Of a stretch of DNA of 64,000 nucleotides, positions 54,669 to 63,317 are shown piece after piece (within the stretch, counting starts at the first letter, position 1; every line of letters starts with the position of its first letter). A model generated the notes under the pieces. That model saw nothing but the letters and a program-made list of their open reading frames with translations. It had not been told where the DNA came from and ran no database searches. The DNA comes from CBDCZY01 sp965224745 (GTDB lineage Bacteria; Pseudomonadota; Gammaproteobacteria; Methylococcales; Methylomonadaceae): contig CBDCZY010000010.1 of NCBI GenBank assembly GCA_965224745.1, forward strand, positions 682,001 through 746,000. Reading direction: 5' to 3'. The position numbers and the translations under genes were made by a program.

Positions 54669-55610
54669 TTAAAAATTTCTATTGATCATCGTTTTCCATA
54701 ATGTCAACAACTTTCCAAAGACAATATGTTTTTTAATTCTTTTTAAAGCGTTCAACTGGTTTTGCATCAGGATAATTCCGTTAATTACCTCGCTTTTTAT
54801 TTGATCATCTTGGGCATGATATAGATTGTCCAGCATCCAATTGGCTAGCTCTCGATTGAATTTGTCGTAAGTGCCGCTATAAGGAGTTGTTTTGGCAGTC
54901 ATATGGATGCGGCGGCAAGAAAGATATTCCTCTAATACTTTCGGTGTCGTGATTTTATAAAAACTAAACCATAAATCAATGTCCATACAATAGTGAAGAT
55001 CTTCTCTGACTTTTTGCATGATGTCTTGTAATTTTTTATTCCAAAATATCGATGGTTGTGCGATTCCTCTTGAGCGCCAAAACAAAAAAGTATGAGCGTC
55101 AACTGATTTTGGTATTTCACTTTTGGTGATCTTTTTTGAATGTTCATCATGGCGAAATGCTCCGCCAACTATCCAACAAGGGTTGTCCAGGGTCATCATT
55201 GCCGAAATTCTGTTTAGAGCATTGGGCAAAAGTATATCGTCTGAGCAAAACCAGTTATAAATATCGCCGGTGCAGTGTTCAAAACCTTTGTTTATTCCAT
55301 GGCTTTGCCCCCTGTCTTCCTCACTTACCCAATAAGTCAGCCAAGACTCATATTTTTTGATGATTTCAACAGTATTATCGGTGCTGCCGCCATCGATAAT
55401 GACATATTCGAGGTTTGGATAGTTTTGTAACAATACCGAGCGTATAGTTTCCTCGATGAATTCTCCCTGATTAAAAGAAGGGGTCACAATGCTGATTATT
55501 GGCCATGACTTCCGATTCGGCATCAAAGGCGGTATTGCCGGCGATTCTTCTGTCCATGGCCAACCTTTTTTACACCGTGGACTCGGGGGGATTTCTTTTA
55601 ATAAGCTCAT
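54669..55610 (-). CDS. Glycosyltransferase family 2
   Basis: A 313-residue GT-A transferase. The nucleotide-binding start is ISIVTPSFNQGEFIEETIRS, the DxD-like region WFCSDDILLP, with EEDRGQSHGINKGFEH before it. A Pro-rich N-terminus of about 35 residues precedes the fold. It resembles the protein at 56487 and is probably a duplicated member acting in the same polymer. Donor and acceptor cannot be told. Confidence 0.93.
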   Translation of the reverse strand: MSLLKEIPPSPRCKKGWPWTEESPAIPPLMPNRKSWPIISIVTPSFNQGEFIEETIRSVLLQNYPNLEYVIIDGGSTDNTVEIIKKYESWLTYWVSEEDRGQSHGINKGFEHCTGDIYNWFCSDDILLPNALNRISAMMTLDNPCWIVGGAFRHDEHSKKITKSEIPKSVDAHTFLFWRSRGIAQPSIFWNKKLQDIMQKVREDLHYCMDIDLWFSFYKITTPKVLEEYLSCRRIHMTAKTTPYSGTYDKFNRELANWMLDNLYHAQDDQIKSEVINGIILMQNQLNALKRIKKHIVFGKLLTLWKTMINRNF

Positions 55611-55740
55611 TTAGCATTCCAATTTTAAGTATGGAAGTTCGCGTTTTATAAAGAATAAAAATAGTATTTTTTTTTGAAAGAAAAACTAACAGAATTTCAC
55701 GATATGACATTAAATGTAATGAGTTATTTTTTTATATAGT

Positions 55741-56481
55741 TCAACTATATTCATTGGATTTGAATTCTCTGCTTGAATCGGGGATGAAAAAAATATCCAT
55801 CTGCCAGAATGCTTGATCTTTTGGGCGATGCATTGGGTCGCATAGGTCTAATGGCTGGAATCCCTTTTCTTTCATATGGCAACATAGCTCCCAAAAACGT
55901 AAGCTGTTTTGAGTTAATTTAAAATTGTATGCTTCTATTATAATAAGGTTCGTGTTTTTTAATGTTTCTTCTGCACCATTTAAAATTGGTACCTCAAAAC
56001 CATGAGTGTCTAGTTTTATTAAAAAAGGTGGTTTAAGACATCTTTCTTTAACCTGCACGTCTATCGTTGTAACCGGAACGGTAATAGAGTCGGGAATATT
56101 GGCTTCATGTGAAGCTATCCCGCCAAATGGATCCTTTGCGTCAAAATATATTTTTCCAACATAATCTCCTGCTGCAGCCAGAACATAGTCTACCTTGGGG
56201 TTTTGTTTTTTTAATTCGACCAGCTTGCCTTCATGGAAGTTATTGGCTTCTATTAATAGATACATAGCATCCGAAATGAATTCTTGAGCCATTTTAGACC
56301 AGCTACCGGTCGATGCTCCAACATCAATCACCGTCTGCGCACGCATTCCTTGCCTAACTCTGCGAGACAAAGCGGCATTCATGGATGTGTCGAGTTTGTT
56401 TTTACTTACGGTACGAATCTCATAGCCAAGATGCCTTAGAACTTTATTGATATGTTTACCTGCTAGGCGCTTTGTATTCAT
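55741..56481 (-). CDS. FkbM-family methyltransferase
   Basis: A 246-residue SAM methyltransferase. Motif TVIDVGASTGSWSKMAQEF (motif I), LLIEANNF (acidic residue), and the FkbM-typical PFLIKLDTHGFEVPILNGA are present. ATG 56481 is chosen, because the longer frame (to 56589) overlaps the upstream gene by about 100 bp and its extra residues look random. It probably O-methylates a sugar of the surface polymer. Confidence 0.9.
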   Translation of the reverse strand: MNTKRLAGKHINKVLRHLGYEIRTVSKNKLDTSMNAALSRRVRQGMRAQTVIDVGASTGSWSKMAQEFISDAMYLLIEANNFHEGKLVELKKQNPKVDYVLAAAGDYVGKIYFDAKDPFGGIASHEANIPDSITVPVTTIDVQVKERCLKPPFLIKLDTHGFEVPILNGAEETLKNTNLIIIEAYNFKLTQNSLRFWELCCHMKEKGFQPLDLCDPMHRPKDQAFWQMDIFFIPDSSREFKSNEYS

Positions 56482-56486
56482 AATTT

Positions 56487-57449
56487 TTATGCAATATAAG
56501 CTTCGTGGAGTTTCCAACCGGTTGACGACCAAACGCATTGTTTTACGGGATAAAAAACTTGACGAGTTTGTATTACAGAAGCAAGCCAAGGATGTAGGGC
56601 GTTTTTTGAGATTGATCTATTGCCGATAATTTGAAATAGCATTGTCCTTATAAAATTCTCAAGATTCGAATAAGGATATGTTGTACCGTTACGGCTTAAT
56701 ATGTCTTCGGCCTCTTTGACATAGGTCTGCATATGATTCGCGGTTTTCTGGTCGCCGTGTGAGCGGAAACCGGCAAGTGGGGTATTTACGACGTATAATT
56801 CACTGTGCTTATAAAAATTCGACCACAGCTCAAAGTCTCCAGCCATTTTTAAATTAGAGTCTATTTGGCTTCCAACCTTTTCCCAAAGCGACCTTCGCCA
56901 AAAGGTCGATTCCTGTTGTATGAAACCTCGATTGTATCGGTTGGTCCCGGCTAGATATGCGCCTTTAAAAAATGCTTGGCGATTATAACCGTTACGGTGT
57001 CTGCAAGAGACTGCACGGCCCGTTTGATCCCAAACGAGACCATATGCCGTTGTCAGCCAATCGATTTCCGGAAATGTTGAAAAAATATCCGCTACAACCG
57101 ACAAAGCCCATGGTGTGTATTTATCATCGCTATTTATCCATGCCATAATTTCGCCGCTGGTTTTGCTAAAGCCTTTATTTATGGCATCGTACTGTCCATT
57201 ATCCGGTTCACTGGTCCAATAGCTTAAATATTTATGATATTTTTTGATGATATCAAGAGTGCCGTCCGAACTGTCACCATCGATAATAATATATTCTAAG
57301 TTATCGTAATTTTGGTTTATAACGGATTGAATGGTTTCTTCAATATATTTAGCTTGATTACATGATGGCGTTACAATGCTGATTTTCGGATTACCTTTGT
57401 CAAGACCATCGAGGCTAATCGTGGACTTGGCTGTCGACATTTTGTTCAT
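56487..57449 (-). CDS. Glycosyltransferase family 2
   Basis: A 320-residue GT-A enzyme. The core is ISIVTPSCNQAKYIEETIQS, then IDGDSSDGTLDIIKKY, and WINSDDKYTPW as the metal-binding Asp pair. A C-terminal helical region follows. It is 6 bp upstream of the FkbM gene and 30 bp after the family 4 gene, in the same operon. It is similar to the protein at 54669 but clearly distinct. Confidence 0.93.
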   Translation of the reverse strand: MNKMSTAKSTISLDGLDKGNPKISIVTPSCNQAKYIEETIQSVINQNYDNLEYIIIDGDSSDGTLDIIKKYHKYLSYWTSEPDNGQYDAINKGFSKTSGEIMAWINSDDKYTPWALSVVADIFSTFPEIDWLTTAYGLVWDQTGRAVSCRHRNGYNRQAFFKGAYLAGTNRYNRGFIQQESTFWRRSLWEKVGSQIDSNLKMAGDFELWSNFYKHSELYVVNTPLAGFRSHGDQKTANHMQTYVKEAEDILSRNGTTYPYSNLENFIRTMLFQIIGNRSISKNALHPWLASVIQTRQVFYPVKQCVWSSTGWKLHEAYIA

Positions 57450-57479
57450 ATTGATTTCAGGTGTGCTTTGGATAAATAA

Positions 57480-58727
57480 TTAGGTCTTTGCGCTTCTATT
57501 TAATACCTGCTCATATACGGCTTGATAAGCCTTAGCTATAACGGGATATGAAAATCGATCAACCGCATCAGAACGTGCCTGTGTTGATAATGTTTTTCTG
57601 CGATCAGTGTCTTTTAAAATCCAGCGTATGCCTGTGGCTAAATCTTCTGTATCGAAGGCTTTTGCTAACCAGCCGTTTTTCTTATGTTTGACAACATCAG
57701 GCAAACCGGAAGTATTAAACGCAATTACAGGGGTTCCACATGCGAGCGCTTCGGTGCCAGTTGTCGGTAAGTTATCTAGCCTCGACGGTACAACCATGGC
57801 ATCAGCCGCACTATATGCAATTCTTAGGCTGAGGTCATCGTAGAGTTGTCCGAGATAATGAATCGGGTATCCGACGTCCGGTACTTCCTTTGGGCGTCTT
57901 TCGCCAAACACTAATAATTGCAACCCCGGTATTTCTCCTCGTAAATGCTTTAAGGTGTTGAATAATAAATCCGCCCCTTTACGAGGATCACTTCCTCCGC
58001 CAACGGCTCCAAAAGTAAGTACCGGACCTTCTTTGGGTAATCCTAGCAGATCAAGGGCAATATCCCGTTCAATGGGTTGCCAAATATTCGTATCTAACGC
58101 ATTGGGAATCACGCTGACTGGCCAGTCGTGCATTAAGACACTTTGATTTACACAGCCGGCCAGCCAATGGCTCGGAGTGATAACGTGTAAAGGGCGTTTC
58201 CATGCTTTTAATTTTCTGTACCAAGTCCAACGATTGAGGTCGAACCCGAATTCTTGGGTTGGTCTGTTTTCTCTCGAATAGCCCTCCCGAAAGCGAACGT
58301 CCTCAGTGTAATGTTCAGCTCCACAAAATGCCCACATGTCGTGCAACGTCCAAAAGATCGGTTTATTGATGCGAGGGATATCTTCGATAGACAACATCTC
58401 GAAATTGATCCAATGCAGATTGATAAGTTCGGCATCAGTCAGGTTAATTCGTTGAGGCCATCTCGATGGAAATAATGCGGGTGAGTGGAGAATAGGATTA
58501 CTGGTAATTAGGGATTTGGTCAGGTGCTTACTTAGGTCCAGGCGAAAACGAGTATAGGTGGTATGACATCGTGTTTGTGGTAAGTAGGTGCTGTCATTTC
58601 CCATTTGTGAGCGGTTTACCCACAACTGAGAATCGATGCCTAGCTGTCGTAAAGCTTGATGAATTCGATAAGCTGCTCGAGAAGCACCGCCGTGGCTATC
58701 GGACTGATTCAATTGGAGGATTTTCAA
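57480..58727 (-). CDS. Glycosyltransferase family 4
   Basis: A 415-residue GT-B transferase. The glycine-rich N-terminus is NQSDSHGGASRAAYRI. The acceptor domain contains LHWINFEMLS and FWTLHDMWAFCG. The donor domain has GSDPRKGADLLFN and the ExxxxxxxE-type PTTGTEALACGTPVIAFN. WALH-type enzymes of this branch (WcaC-like) add deoxyhexose or mannose residues, but the sugar here is not determined. Its start overlaps the methyltransferase stop by 4 bp. Confidence 0.93.
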   Translation of the reverse strand: MKILQLNQSDSHGGASRAAYRIHQALRQLGIDSQLWVNRSQMGNDSTYLPQTRCHTTYTRFRLDLSKHLTKSLITSNPILHSPALFPSRWPQRINLTDAELINLHWINFEMLSIEDIPRINKPIFWTLHDMWAFCGAEHYTEDVRFREGYSRENRPTQEFGFDLNRWTWYRKLKAWKRPLHVITPSHWLAGCVNQSVLMHDWPVSVIPNALDTNIWQPIERDIALDLLGLPKEGPVLTFGAVGGGSDPRKGADLLFNTLKHLRGEIPGLQLLVFGERRPKEVPDVGYPIHYLGQLYDDLSLRIAYSAADAMVVPSRLDNLPTTGTEALACGTPVIAFNTSGLPDVVKHKKNGWLAKAFDTEDLATGIRWILKDTDRRKTLSTQARSDAVDRFSYPVIAKAYQAVYEQVLNRSAKT

Positions 58728-59560
58728 AGTTGGCTTATCTTGAGTTTGGTATATCTTTTGATTTTTCGTGTTAGGCTGATAATTGGGTGGATCAACCGTG
58801 ATAATGTTTCTGCCTTGAGTGCATTGTTAAGACTTAAATTGTTTGTTTTTTCATAAATCTGTGCATGTGCTGCGCCATCTATCGTGCCAATATAACTAAG
58901 GCCAAGAGTTTTCATGATCCATGGGAAAGTGTACCGTAAATGAAATGTTGCTGGCAAATGGCACTGAATAACTGGATAAAAACAATTGGCGAATATTAAG
59001 ATACCGCCAACACGAACAGAGTTCGCCATTTGAAAAGCGAGCTGTATAGGGTTTTCAACATGTTCAAGCACATCTTGGGCAATGGCTGCATCATATTGGA
59101 CTTCAAGTTTTGAAACAAATTTGATCTCTGAAACATTATTCAAACGTTCAAGGCCTACCCTTGAGGGATAGGGTTCAACGATCGATACCGAAGAATTAGG
59201 TATTGCCTTTGTTATCGCTAATGCCAGTTCACCAAATCCGCCACCATAATCTGCAATCGATTTTGATCTGGTTAGTTTAAGATATTTCGCTATCGCAACA
59301 CGATGAGATGTTGATACTGGATCTACTGCTGTAAAAATGCCATTCATCAGCCAAACAGGGTGTGCGTAATAATCATCAATGAGCTTTATATTTATGTCTT
59401 GATTATTATCTAAATTTTGCAAAAACCATATTCGGTTCATTTCGTCCCATACCCATTCAACACTCGGTAGTAGCTTAGGAAGACCCATAAGATATTCAAG
59501 TTCAATATTGGAAAGAGAATTTCTAGAAATTTTGTACCCCCAGATTTCTATTTCACTCAT
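58724..59560 (-). CDS. Class I SAM-dependent methyltransferase
   Basis: A 278-residue methyltransferase with motif I SIADYGGGFGELALAI (about 92-107), a following acidic VEPYPS, and IAQDVLEHVENPIQ. The N-terminal 90 residues have no obvious motif. It lies 1 bp after the GT2-like gene and overlaps the GT4 gene by 4 bp, so it is co-expressed with the polymer-assembly enzymes. Likely a sugar methylase or chain terminator. Confidence 0.88.
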   Translation of the reverse strand: MSEIEIWGYKISRNSLSNIELEYLMGLPKLLPSVEWVWDEMNRIWFLQNLDNNQDINIKLIDDYYAHPVWLMNGIFTAVDPVSTSHRVAIAKYLKLTRSKSIADYGGGFGELALAITKAIPNSSVSIVEPYPSRVGLERLNNVSEIKFVSKLEVQYDAAIAQDVLEHVENPIQLAFQMANSVRVGGILIFANCFYPVIQCHLPATFHLRYTFPWIMKTLGLSYIGTIDGAAHAQIYEKTNNLSLNNALKAETLSRLIHPIISLTRKIKRYTKLKISQL

Positions 59561-59561
59561 G

Positions 59562-60455
59562 TTAATACATAACTCTTCTCACGAAATACGACACTAGATT
59601 TTTTGGCCCTAAGTGAGTACGCTTATGAAACTGCCTAATCTTTCGAATGGCTTGTAATGACTCTTGAATATCTTCTGGGTAATTTTCAACACTAGTTATA
59701 AATTGATTTTTAAAAAAAATTTCAGTTTTACCACAATTTTCACCACTACCATCGTGACCAATATTTTCTACAAAACTGTTTACTGGATTCAAACAAAGTC
59801 CATTCTGCTCAAAAATGGTGGCATACCAAAAAATAGCCCATGTATTCAGTTTACCGGAATAATTCGCTTTGACCTGCTCCCAAAAGTCACAGGAATTATC
59901 TAAATTAAAACGCTTTATTTTTTTTCGTGTCCAGTTCCGCACAAGTTTTTCAGGTTTTTTTTCAAAATGTTGCCATCGATCTGCCCAAGTAGCCCAACCC
60001 CAACAATTCATGGCGCGCCAAAGAAAAACGTCCTCAAGCCCGTCTATGTCAATCGGATAATTCCAACCGCTAATGTGCCAGACTTTCTTTTCTTCGGCGT
60101 ATTTATCCAGTGTGGTATTCATAAAAGTCAAGAAATTTGGGCTGGTTACAATATCATCTTCAAGAACTATTACTCGCCCGTATTTATTGCAAACCTCGGT
60201 CACACCCTCGATAATATTCCGAGCTAACCCATAATTAATGTCTCTCTCAAGGATAGTAACTGATTTAAACCCAGTCGCCCCATAGACGAGCTCCTTCACT
60301 GCTTTAAGTTGTTCTAGATTTTTTTCATCTTTCCCAGCATCAGCATATACAATCAGATCGCTTTGATCTGCCAGTTCATTAGCTGTAAGTGCTTCTAATG
60401 TGCGCCGAGTGTGATCGGGGCGAGCAAAGACAAATAGTACTATTGGAGCAGTCAT
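59562..60455 (-). CDS. Glycosyltransferase (GT2/GNT-I-like)
   Basis: A 297-residue transferase of GT-A type. The start is IVLFVFARPDHTRRTLEAL; the donor-binding acidic motif is VIVLEDDIVTSPNFL; RAMNCWGWATWADRW is a hallmark of the GNT-I-like branch. The frame is complete. It lies 132 bp after wzt on the same strand. Such proteins are frequent in O-antigen and capsule loci. Confidence 0.9.
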   Translation of the reverse strand: MTAPIVLFVFARPDHTRRTLEALTANELADQSDLIVYADAGKDEKNLEQLKAVKELVYGATGFKSVTILERDINYGLARNIIEGVTEVCNKYGRVIVLEDDIVTSPNFLTFMNTTLDKYAEEKKVWHISGWNYPIDIDGLEDVFLWRAMNCWGWATWADRWQHFEKKPEKLVRNWTRKKIKRFNLDNSCDFWEQVKANYSGKLNTWAIFWYATIFEQNGLCLNPVNSFVENIGHDGSGENCGKTEIFFKNQFITSVENYPEDIQESLQAIRKIRQFHKRTHLGPKNLVSYFVRRVMY

Positions 60456-60587
60456 TTACTAGTCACGATTGAGCTTTTTGTGATTAATCATACCTGCAAC
60501 CACTTATCTAAATTAGGAATATTAATGGCTGAAAACAAGAATAGACATTTATAAAACCTGCCATTTTTCAAAACCCATACATTATTT

Positions 60588-61883
60588 TTATTTTCTGTTC
60601 CAAAAAAACAAAGGAGCCATTAAGCCTGGCCTTTTTGATAACCAATAAGGCGATTCACTTAACCCACCATTAATGCAGAAAAAAACATTAACCTCATCTT
60701 TGTTAGGCTCAATAATCCACTCTCTTTTGTACAGAGAAACGGTTAGTTCAACTCGATATTGCCCTTCGTTTAAAAAATGATTTGGAATAATAGTTTGTAG
60801 CACATTCCTACCTTTTTGAATTCTGGGCCAATCTGCTGTTTTTGCGTCAGTTGATTGAGATACGTATATTAAGCTACCTGATTGTGAATATACTCTATAA
60901 GCAATTTCCAAGGCTTTATCAATTACTTCAACTAAAAATTCAACATTAATAACAATACTTGTATCATTTCGTATAGCCTCATTAATTATGGATTGATCTT
61001 TCGGTAGTGATAACCATAATCTTTCGGGTATAAAACAAGGGTGAGAATATAGGTTATACTTATTTTCCCAAATTGACTCATTTTCATAATTTGGGACATC
61101 ATTATACTTCGCAACCAACTCATAGATATTATTGCTACGATACTTAATGAGGCCTTTATGAATAATAAGCCCTCTGCTACATAATTTCTCAATAGCTGGC
61201 ATGCTGTGACTTACAAATATCACTGTTTTTCCTTCATTACTGACATGCTCCATCTTTCCCAAGCATTTCCTCTGAAACTCTGCATCACCAACAGCCAAAA
61301 CTTCATCAACAACTAATATCTCTGGCTCCAAGTGTGCTGCCACTGAAAAAGCCAACCTGACATACATACCACTAGAATAGCGTTTTACCGGTGTATCCAA
61401 AAACCTTTCTACTCCTGCAAAAGCAACAATCTCATCAAACTTAGCTTTAATTTCTTTACGACTCATACCAAGAATAGCACCATTGAGATAGATATTTTCA
61501 CGTCCAGTTAGCTCTGGATGAAAGCCTGTGCCGACTTCTAATAAACTTGCAATGCGCCCATTAACATGGATTCTTCCTGATGTTGGCTCTGTGATGCGCG
61601 ATAGCACTTTTAATAATGTTGATTTTCCCGCACCATTTCTGCCAATAATGCCTACCTTGTCTCCTTGATTGATCTCAAAATTTATATCTTTTAATGCCCA
61701 GAATTCTTCCTGGGTTTGCGGATCTAATTCTCTACTACTAAAAGGACGGATGATTTTTTTGGCGATGTTTTTACTGCCGTGTATTAGGGTATCGCTGAAT
61801 GTTTCATAGCGGGCTGATTTTTTCTCATGGCTGATGATGTATTTTTTACTGAGGTTTTCAACTTTTATAGCTATTTGACTCAT
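60588..61883 (-). CDS. wzt: Polysaccharide ABC transporter ATPase (Wzt-like)
   Basis: A 431-residue ATPase. Walker A GRNGAGKST, signature RYSSGMYVRLAF, Walker B ILVVDEVLAVGD and the H-loop FVSHSM identify the TagH/KpsT/Wzt class. Residues 255-431 form a beta-rich Wzt C-terminal domain, which in Wzt binds the terminal modification of the O-polysaccharide. ATG 61883 is chosen because it overlaps the upstream AlbA_2 gene by 4 bp (ATGA). No matching permease (Wzm) is in the window; it may lie beyond the right edge. Confidence 0.93.
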   Translation of the reverse strand: MSQIAIKVENLSKKYIISHEKKSARYETFSDTLIHGSKNIAKKIIRPFSSRELDPQTQEEFWALKDINFEINQGDKVGIIGRNGAGKSTLLKVLSRITEPTSGRIHVNGRIASLLEVGTGFHPELTGRENIYLNGAILGMSRKEIKAKFDEIVAFAGVERFLDTPVKRYSSGMYVRLAFSVAAHLEPEILVVDEVLAVGDAEFQRKCLGKMEHVSNEGKTVIFVSHSMPAIEKLCSRGLIIHKGLIKYRSNNIYELVAKYNDVPNYENESIWENKYNLYSHPCFIPERLWLSLPKDQSIINEAIRNDTSIVINVEFLVEVIDKALEIAYRVYSQSGSLIYVSQSTDAKTADWPRIQKGRNVLQTIIPNHFLNEGQYRVELTVSLYKREWIIEPNKDEVNVFFCINGGLSESPYWLSKRPGLMAPLFFWNRK

Positions 61884-63250
61884 TTTGTTATCTCCCAATA
61901 CCCAGCTTTTGTACTTCCTTTTCTTTGCAAAATACCTTCTTTTTTTAATATTGCTAAATGTTGCTTTATCGCATTTTCACTCACGCCTATATGGGATGCT
62001 AATACTACTCGGGTTATTTTGTTGTCTTCGGCGATTAACTGGAGTATTTTTTCTTTTGTTGATGTTCTATTATCTTTTTCTTGGGTAGTTTCTTGGGTAG
62101 TTTCTTGGGTAGTTTCTTGGGTAGTTTTTTGTTCTGTATAACTCAATGTGGCTAAATAGCCATCACCGCTTTCTTCATAGTTAAACGCCATTGAAATGTA
62201 GGCTTTTATGGCTTTTCTTATTCTTATATAGCCACTGCCATATTTTTCTATATCTTTAGTCAGGTAGAAAGCCTCGGCTATCAGTTTGTTTCTTGTTCTT
62301 GATTGGTAGTGGTCTGTTTTTAATTGTTCTATGGTCAGATCACCGTATAACTTTCCTGGGTTGAAAAAGGTAATTGATTGATCGAATATTTTTATTTGGG
62401 TATCAACTGGGCTGAGGTAGTCTCTATGCACGATGGCATTGAGAACTAATTCTCTTAGCGCGGGCTTTGGGTATTCGAGTATTTCGGTTCGTTCTAGTTC
62501 GCCTGTAAATTCAAACGCGACTTTGATATGGGATAAGATGAATAACATGACTTCTTCAACGGCTTCAAAAAGCGTTGTGCGTATCATTTTGTCGTCTAGT
62601 ATCGTGGAGGGTGTTTTAAATCGACCGATATGGATATTGTAGGTATTCTGGTTTTTTGCAAAAAGTAATTGTGCCGCGTTGACGGGTTGTTCGTTTTTAA
62701 TTAGATTTAGTTTTTGCAAACTGTTTAGTTCTGTTCCTTTTAAACTAAATCGTTCACTTTCATTGACCTTTGTGATGAAACGGTCAATTTTCTGCTTATC
62801 TAATTCATTAAACGTCACATCATTTGCTGCATAAGCATCCCATGACAATTGAAGTGACTGCATGTGCATAGTGGATATTTGCGTTAAGTTCATTTGATGA
62901 TTGCTATTGGCGACTCTTTTGAAGTATTTGCCTTTATAGCTAACGGGTTTGATAGGAAATTCATCAACTTGAATAGTGATAATTCTTTTATCATCAACGG
63001 GAATGAGCTGTATATCGACCATTAAGGAAGGTTCAGTCGAACTTTTAATGCTATTCGCATAGTTCTGCAGACTTTCCGAACCTATTTCTACTCCACAGAG
63101 TGAGCCATCATCTTTTACGCCAATAAAAATAGTTCCTCCCTTTGTATTGGCTAAAGCAACCACGGTTTCTATGGTCTCTTTATCAAAGGAATGTTTAAAC
63201 TCTATTCGGTCAGATTCACCGGAACTGATTAGTTTTAGAATATCTTTCAT
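61880..63250 (-). CDS. AlbA_2/Schlafen-like ATP-binding regulator
   Basis: A 456-residue cytosolic protein. The AlbA_2 domain is at 10-130 (ESDRIEFKHSF, VALANTKGGTIFIGVKDDG). A HATPase_c_4-like domain is at about 240-385 (ALRELVLNAIVHRDY; FFNPGKLYGDLT; EKYGSGYIRIRK). A linker with four TTQE repeats leads to a C-terminal winged helix (about 410-456). It should bind DNA or nucleic acid and ATP. Its stop overlaps the wzt start by 4 bp. It is paralogous to the protein to the right. Confidence 0.85.
   Translation of the reverse strand: MKDILKLISSGESDRIEFKHSFDKETIETVVALANTKGGTIFIGVKDDGSLCGVEIGSESLQNYANSIKSSTEPSLMVDIQLIPVDDKRIITIQVDEFPIKPVSYKGKYFKRVANSNHQMNLTQISTMHMQSLQLSWDAYAANDVTFNELDKQKIDRFITKVNESERFSLKGTELNSLQKLNLIKNEQPVNAAQLLFAKNQNTYNIHIGRFKTPSTILDDKMIRTTLFEAVEEVMLFILSHIKVAFEFTGELERTEILEYPKPALRELVLNAIVHRDYLSPVDTQIKIFDQSITFFNPGKLYGDLTIEQLKTDHYQSRTRNKLIAEAFYLTKDIEKYGSGYIRIRKAIKAYISMAFNYEESGDGYLATLSYTEQKTTQETTQETTQETTQEKDNRTSTKEKILQLIAEDNKITRVVLASHIGVSENAIKQHLAILKKEGILQRKGSTKAGYWEITK
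62078..62125 (-). repeat. Four perfect 12-bp tandem repeats in AlbA_2 gene
   Basis: TTCTTGGGTAGT occurs four times without change, encoding TTQE repeats between the ATPase-like domain and the winged helix. The period keeps frame, so copy-number change would alter linker length only. Confidence 0.95.
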
Positions 63251-63317
63251 ATTCTATTGAGTTATATGAGTTGCTTGCAGAAAAAATGGGTTGTTTTTCT
63301 GGATCACATTAGAAGCG

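Noticed and set aside
56482..56589. N-terminal extension of the FkbM gene
   Set aside because: Overlaps the GT2 gene and does not look like a methyltransferase or signal sequence.
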